Part shown: piece by piece, positions 5,677-7,138 of the stretch
How positions within the stretch are numbered: position 1 is the first letter of the stretch
Layout of the letters: each line of letters opens with the position of its first letter
Assembly: GCA_003661945.1 (NCBI GenBank)
Contig: QMXC01000058.1
Span: 1 to 7,138 of the forward strand
DNA from: Candidatus Bathyarchaeota archaeon
Lineage (GTDB): Archaea > Thermoproteota > Bathyarchaeia > Bathyarchaeales > UBA233
Reading direction: 5' to 3'
DNA length: 7,138 nt
Translations under genes and position numbers: made by a program
The notes under the pieces: model-generated
Told to the model about the DNA's origin: nothing
Database searches by the model: none
What the model saw: the letters and a program-made list of their open reading frames with translations, nothing else

Positions 5677-6227
5677 CTTGCCTCCTCGTAGGCCTTTTTT
5701 ACAACAGCTATATTTTTATCAGCGATCTGCGGGGGAAACCTTTCCTTAACAGCTGCTTCTATGCTCTGGAGATTTACTAAGCCAACAGCTCGCATGGTTG
5801 CACCCAACATAGCTGTGTTCGTAATTGGTCTGCCAATTATGTTGAGCGCTATTTCAGTCGCTGGAACAGTCCAGATTTTAGCGTTTACTTGTCCAAGTTT
5901 TTGTCGAAGTTCGGCGGGACCTTCTTTTGTGTTCACGACGATTGCGCCGTTAGGTCGAACTCCGTCGGCTATCGGAACGGTCTTTATAAGCGTTGGGTCC
6001 AACACTACAACTACGTGAGGGTTATAAACGGTGCAGTGGAGATTTATCGGTTCTTCACTTATTCGCGTGAAAGCCCGTATTGGCGCGCCCATGCGTTCCG
6101 GTCCGAATTCCGGGAAAGACTGTATGTATTTTCCTTCGCTGATAGCTGCCCTTGCTAGGAGTTCGCTAGCGGTCCACGCGCCTTGTCCACCTCGTCCATG
6201 CCATCTGATTTCAACAATGTTTCCCAA
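5667..6227 (-). CDS. porG: Pyruvate:ferredoxin oxidoreductase gamma subunit
   Basis: PorG is the gamma domain of the four-subunit enzyme and is thought to help bind coenzyme A. Its 186 residues match family length. Motifs are EIRWHGRGGQGAW (6-18), FPEFGPERMGAPI (38-50), DPTLI (77-81) and RPITNTAMLGA (133-143). It is the first gene of the operon. The start appears to be TTG at 6227: it yields MGNIVEIRWHGRGG, a normal PorG N-terminus, and the frame upstream has no ATG or GTG before the ribosome site. GGAGG at 6238-6242 is 10 nt upstream, slightly long. The weak start codon could lower expression or reflect a non-canonical choice. Its end overlaps porD. Confidence 0.95.
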   Translation of the reverse strand: MGNIVEIRWHGRGGQGAWTASELLARAAISEGKYIQSFPEFGPERMGAPIRAFTRISEEPINLHCTVYNPHVVVVLDPTLIKTVPIADGVRPNGAIVVNTKEGPAELRQKLGQVNAKIWTVPATEIALNIIGRPITNTAMLGATMRAVGLVNLQSIEAAVKERFPPQIADKNIAVVKKAYEEARCE

Positions 6228-6270
6228 TGGAATATTTCCTCCGAATCTTCACATACTCTAACAAGTCTTA

Positions 6271-6276
6271 CATATA
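6271..6276 (-). promoter_or_regulatory. Candidate TATA box of the por operon
   Basis: The minus strand reads TATATG here, preceded by the A-containing CGAAACACG. A start about 26 bp downstream falls near 6247, leaving a leader of about 20 nt with GGAGG just after its 5' end. The spacing is sensible, but the box is short and no expression evidence is available. Confidence 0.4.
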
Positions 6277-6330
6277 CGTGTTTCGAAAAGAAATTCTAAG
6301 CGAAGCTATCTTTCGATGCTGACACAAGTA

Positions 6331-6355
6331 AAATTATTTTGAAAGAGAATAATTT
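6331..6355 (-). repeat. AT-only inverted repeat at the end of the zinc-ribbon gene
   Basis: On the plus strand AAATTATT (6331-6338) and AATAATTT (6348-6355) are perfect reverse complements separated by 9 nt. The right arm runs into the TAA stop of the zinc-ribbon gene. All pairs are A-T, so the hairpin would be weak. It might mark the transcript end or be chance in AT-rich intergenic DNA. Confidence 0.3.
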
Positions 6356-6698
6356 AGTCTCGGCGGATGGAGCATTGAATAATTTTTGGGCAGGTTAAAC
6401 ATTCATCGGGAACGGGACAGTTTTTGGGAAGGGAGCTTAAAAAGCCGAAGTGAAATGGACAGTTTTTAGGAGTTCTGTCATCCGCCGAGGCGGTTAAGAC
6501 CGTTCCTTCGGCTTTTTTCAAAGAAACGATTTTCAAGACTTTTTCGTTTTCGACGACTATCTCGAGTTTTGATTTGCAGTAAGGACACGCATAGTATGTT
6601 TGACGCGGGATCGACAGAGTGTCAGTTAGCATTATGGGCTTATCAAACCCTTTTCTACACTCGTCGTTAGGGCAGATGAAGCGGTGTTTTCGTCGCAA
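6354..6698 (-). CDS. Small nine-cysteine zinc-ribbon protein of unknown function
   Basis: The 114-residue soluble protein has two cysteine clusters. The first is a zinc-ribbon-like pair of knuckles, Cys9-x4-Cys14 and Cys38-x2-Cys41. The second is near the C-terminus: Cys80, Cys94, Cys100-x2-Cys103 and Cys109, within CPFHFGFLSSLPK and PDECLTCPKIIQC. I recall similar C-terminal blocks in uncharacterised archaeal proteins but cannot name a function; metal-dependent nucleic-acid or regulatory binding is plausible. The start is unusual. An in-frame stop at 6705-6707 leaves TTG at 6698 as the only start before the first cysteine, and no Shine-Dalgarno precedes it. An ATG at 6708 lies in another frame and ends after 13 codons. 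The gene is separated from porG by 126 bp and probably transcribed alone. Confidence 0.75.
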   Translation of the reverse strand: MRRKHRFICPNDECRKGFDKPIMLTDTLSIPRQTYYACPYCKSKLEIVVENEKVLKIVSLKKAEGTVLTASADDRTPKNCPFHFGFLSSLPKNCPVPDECLTCPKIIQCSIRRD

Positions 6699-6737
6699 GG
6701 CGGGTCATCTCTGGAGGGGCAATTTATCCAGAATCTT

Positions 6738-6754
6738 AATATTTAATAAATATT
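6738..6754 (-). promoter_or_regulatory. Palindromic AT-rich TATA region upstream of the zinc-ribbon gene
   Basis: Plus-strand AATATTTA (6738-6745) and TAAATATT (6747-6754) form a perfect palindrome around one central base. Read toward the zinc-ribbon gene it contains TTAAATAT-like TATA sequences. A start about 26 bp from its centre falls near 6720, giving a leader of about 11-21 nt depending on the start codon, consistent with a near-leaderless mRNA. Because it is symmetric, TBP could bind in either direction. Confidence 0.45.
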
Positions 6755-6790
6755 TCCGTATACAAGAACAACAGAAATACACGAACTAAA

Positions 6791-6806
6791 CGAAGAATTT
6801 AATTTC
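6791..6806 (+). promoter_or_regulatory. BRE/TATA promoter of tRNA-Thr
   Basis: CGAAG (6791-6795) followed by AATTTAATTT (6796-6805) resembles an archaeal BRE plus TATA box. Its centre is about 33 bp from the first tRNA base, so transcription would begin a few bases before the mature 5' end, leaving a short leader for RNase P. It is the only good AT-rich element at the correct distance. Confidence 0.55.
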
Positions 6807-6833
6807 CAGAACTCTAAACTTTAGAAACCAGAC

Positions 6834-6908
6834 GCCCCCGTAGCCTAGCCCGGTTAAGGCGTCAGCCTTGTAAGCTGAAGATCCCGGGTTCGAATCCCGG
6901 CGGGGGCT
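6834..6908 (+). tRNA. tRNA-Thr (anticodon UGU)
   Basis: The full cloverleaf can be drawn. The acceptor stem GCCCCCG (6834-6840) pairs with CGGGGGC (6901-6907), followed by a U discriminator (6908). The D arm GCCT/AGGC encloses a loop with GG. The anticodon stem TCAGC/GCTGA (6862-6866 and 6874-6878) holds loop CTTGTAA with anticodon TGT at 6869-6871, which reads threonine codon ACA and probably other ACN codons. The variable loop is 5 nt (6879-6883). The T arm CCGGG/CCCGG encloses TTCGAAT. There is no intron and CCA is not encoded, so CCA-adding enzyme is needed, as is usual in archaea. Confidence 0.97.
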
Positions 6909-6911
6909 TCA

Positions 6912-6939
6912 CTCCATGTTAATTACTTAATAAATGGAG
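6912..6939. terminator. Weak inverted repeat between tRNA-Thr and the convergent gene
   Basis: CTCCAT (6912-6917) and ATGGAG (6934-6939) are perfect 6-bp arms around a 16-nt AT-rich spacer. The element lies between the tRNA 3' end and the tail of the opposing gene, and overlaps that gene's stop. It could act as a bidirectional transcript-end structure, but it is short and has no long T run. Confidence 0.25.
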
Positions 6940-7138
6940 CTTCTGTTGTGCTCAGCTTCCAACAGACATAGACTCTTTTTATAACGACGATGTTTGTCAA
7001 AACGGCTAAAACCACGAGCGTTACGAAAACCTGGTTGAAGATGCCGCCGATCATGATTATGAGAAGCCTTACGTCCCGGTTTGCCGCGTATCCGGAGATT
7101 CCCCTTTTGAAGGTTATTCCGAAACTTTGTTTCGCCCG
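6923..7138 (-). CDS. CDP-alcohol phosphatidyltransferase-like protein, C-terminal fragment (5' end outside window)
   Basis: Translating the minus strand from the window edge gives 71 codons, then TAA at 6923-6925. The fragment begins RAKQSFGITFKRGISG, followed by ANRDVRLLII (about 19-28), two hydrophobic helices with NQVFVTLVVLAVLTNIVVI, and a short polar tail ending PFIK. The order RAK-x-SxG, a glycine-rich turn, R-x-x-RLLII, then LTN-x-x-VI-x-RV matches the C-terminal third of CDP-alcohol phosphatidyltransferases. In archaea these membrane enzymes make archaetidyl-inositol-phosphate, -serine or -glycerol lipids. The catalytic DG-x2-AR...D motif would lie beyond the right edge, so neither activity nor substrate can be confirmed. 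The gene converges on tRNA-Thr with a 14-bp gap. Confidence 0.7.
   Translation of the reverse strand, partial: RAKQSFGITFKRGISGYAANRDVRLLIIMIGGIFNQVFVTLVVLAVLTNIVVIKRVYVCWKLSTTEAPFIK

Noticed and set aside
5468..6261. Several plus-strand open frames opposite porD and porG
   Set aside because: They are reverse-complement shadows of motif-verified por genes.
6281..6316. Possible repeat of CGAAA and TTTCG in the por leader region
   Set aside because: The arms are only five bases and the rest does not pair, so it is indistinguishable from chance.
6706..6708. ATG at 6708 as the start of the zinc-ribbon protein
   Set aside because: It is out of frame and terminates after 13 codons. It is kept only as a possible leader peptide or frameshift/error clue.
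6948..7030. Apparent frameshift in the right-edge gene during first translation
   Set aside because: It came from miscounting a run of four A bases; recounting gives one continuous frame to the TAA at 6923.
1..7138. CRISPR array, insertion sequence, attachment site or prophage signature
   Set aside because: No regularly spaced repeats, transposase, integrase or duplicated tRNA end is visible; the genes are ordinary chromosomal ones.

Overview
The window is archaeal. The evidence is a group II chaperonin (thermosome), a four-subunit archaeal-type pyruvate:ferredoxin oxidoreductase, an F420-0:glutamate ligase (CofE) family protein, GGAGGTGA-type Shine-Dalgarno (SD) sites matching the archaeal 16S 3' end, BRE/TATA promoters, and a tRNA-Thr without an encoded CCA. 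Gene content and sequence style suggest an anaerobic Thermoproteota-type archaeon, possibly Bathyarchaeia. That placement is inference from memory, not from a tree.

Layout, left to right. (1) The 3' part of a cofE-family gene (+, cut by the window start) overlaps tail-to-tail with a seven-helix membrane protein (-) resembling an ECF transporter S component. (2) The thermosome subunit gene (-, 1396-3036) has an elaborate 140-bp upstream region. (3) A porG-porD-porA-porB operon (-, 6227 down to 3177) has overlapping or 12-13 nt junctions, so its subunits are probably translated in a coupled way. (4) A small nine-cysteine zinc-ribbon protein (-) has its own AT-rich promoter. (5) tRNA-Thr(UGU) (+) faces the 3' end of a CDP-alcohol phosphatidyltransferase-like gene (-), which runs off the right edge and was found by direct translation. 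No gene-free stretch exceeds 140 bases.

How the genes work together: PorG, PorD, PorA and PorB form one enzyme interconverting pyruvate, CoA and oxidised ferredoxin with acetyl-CoA, CO2 and reduced ferredoxin. CofE makes the F420 tail, so the organism probably uses both ferredoxin and F420 as electron carriers. The thermosome is an independent protein-folding gene. The rest are housekeeping genes or of unknown function.

The most interesting region lies between the por operon and the thermosome gene. First, a perfect 13-bp inverted repeat brackets exactly the BRE and TATA box of the thermosome promoter, as an operator would. Second, the predicted 5' leader contains a 15-position hairpin that buries the whole perfect SD GGAGGUGA. 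Its two non-Watson-Crick positions other than the U-U mismatch become G-U pairs only in the thermosome-sense RNA. This is a candidate archaeal RNA thermometer or translational switch on a chaperonin mRNA, stacked on a candidate transcriptional operator. Both are read from sequence only and are untested.
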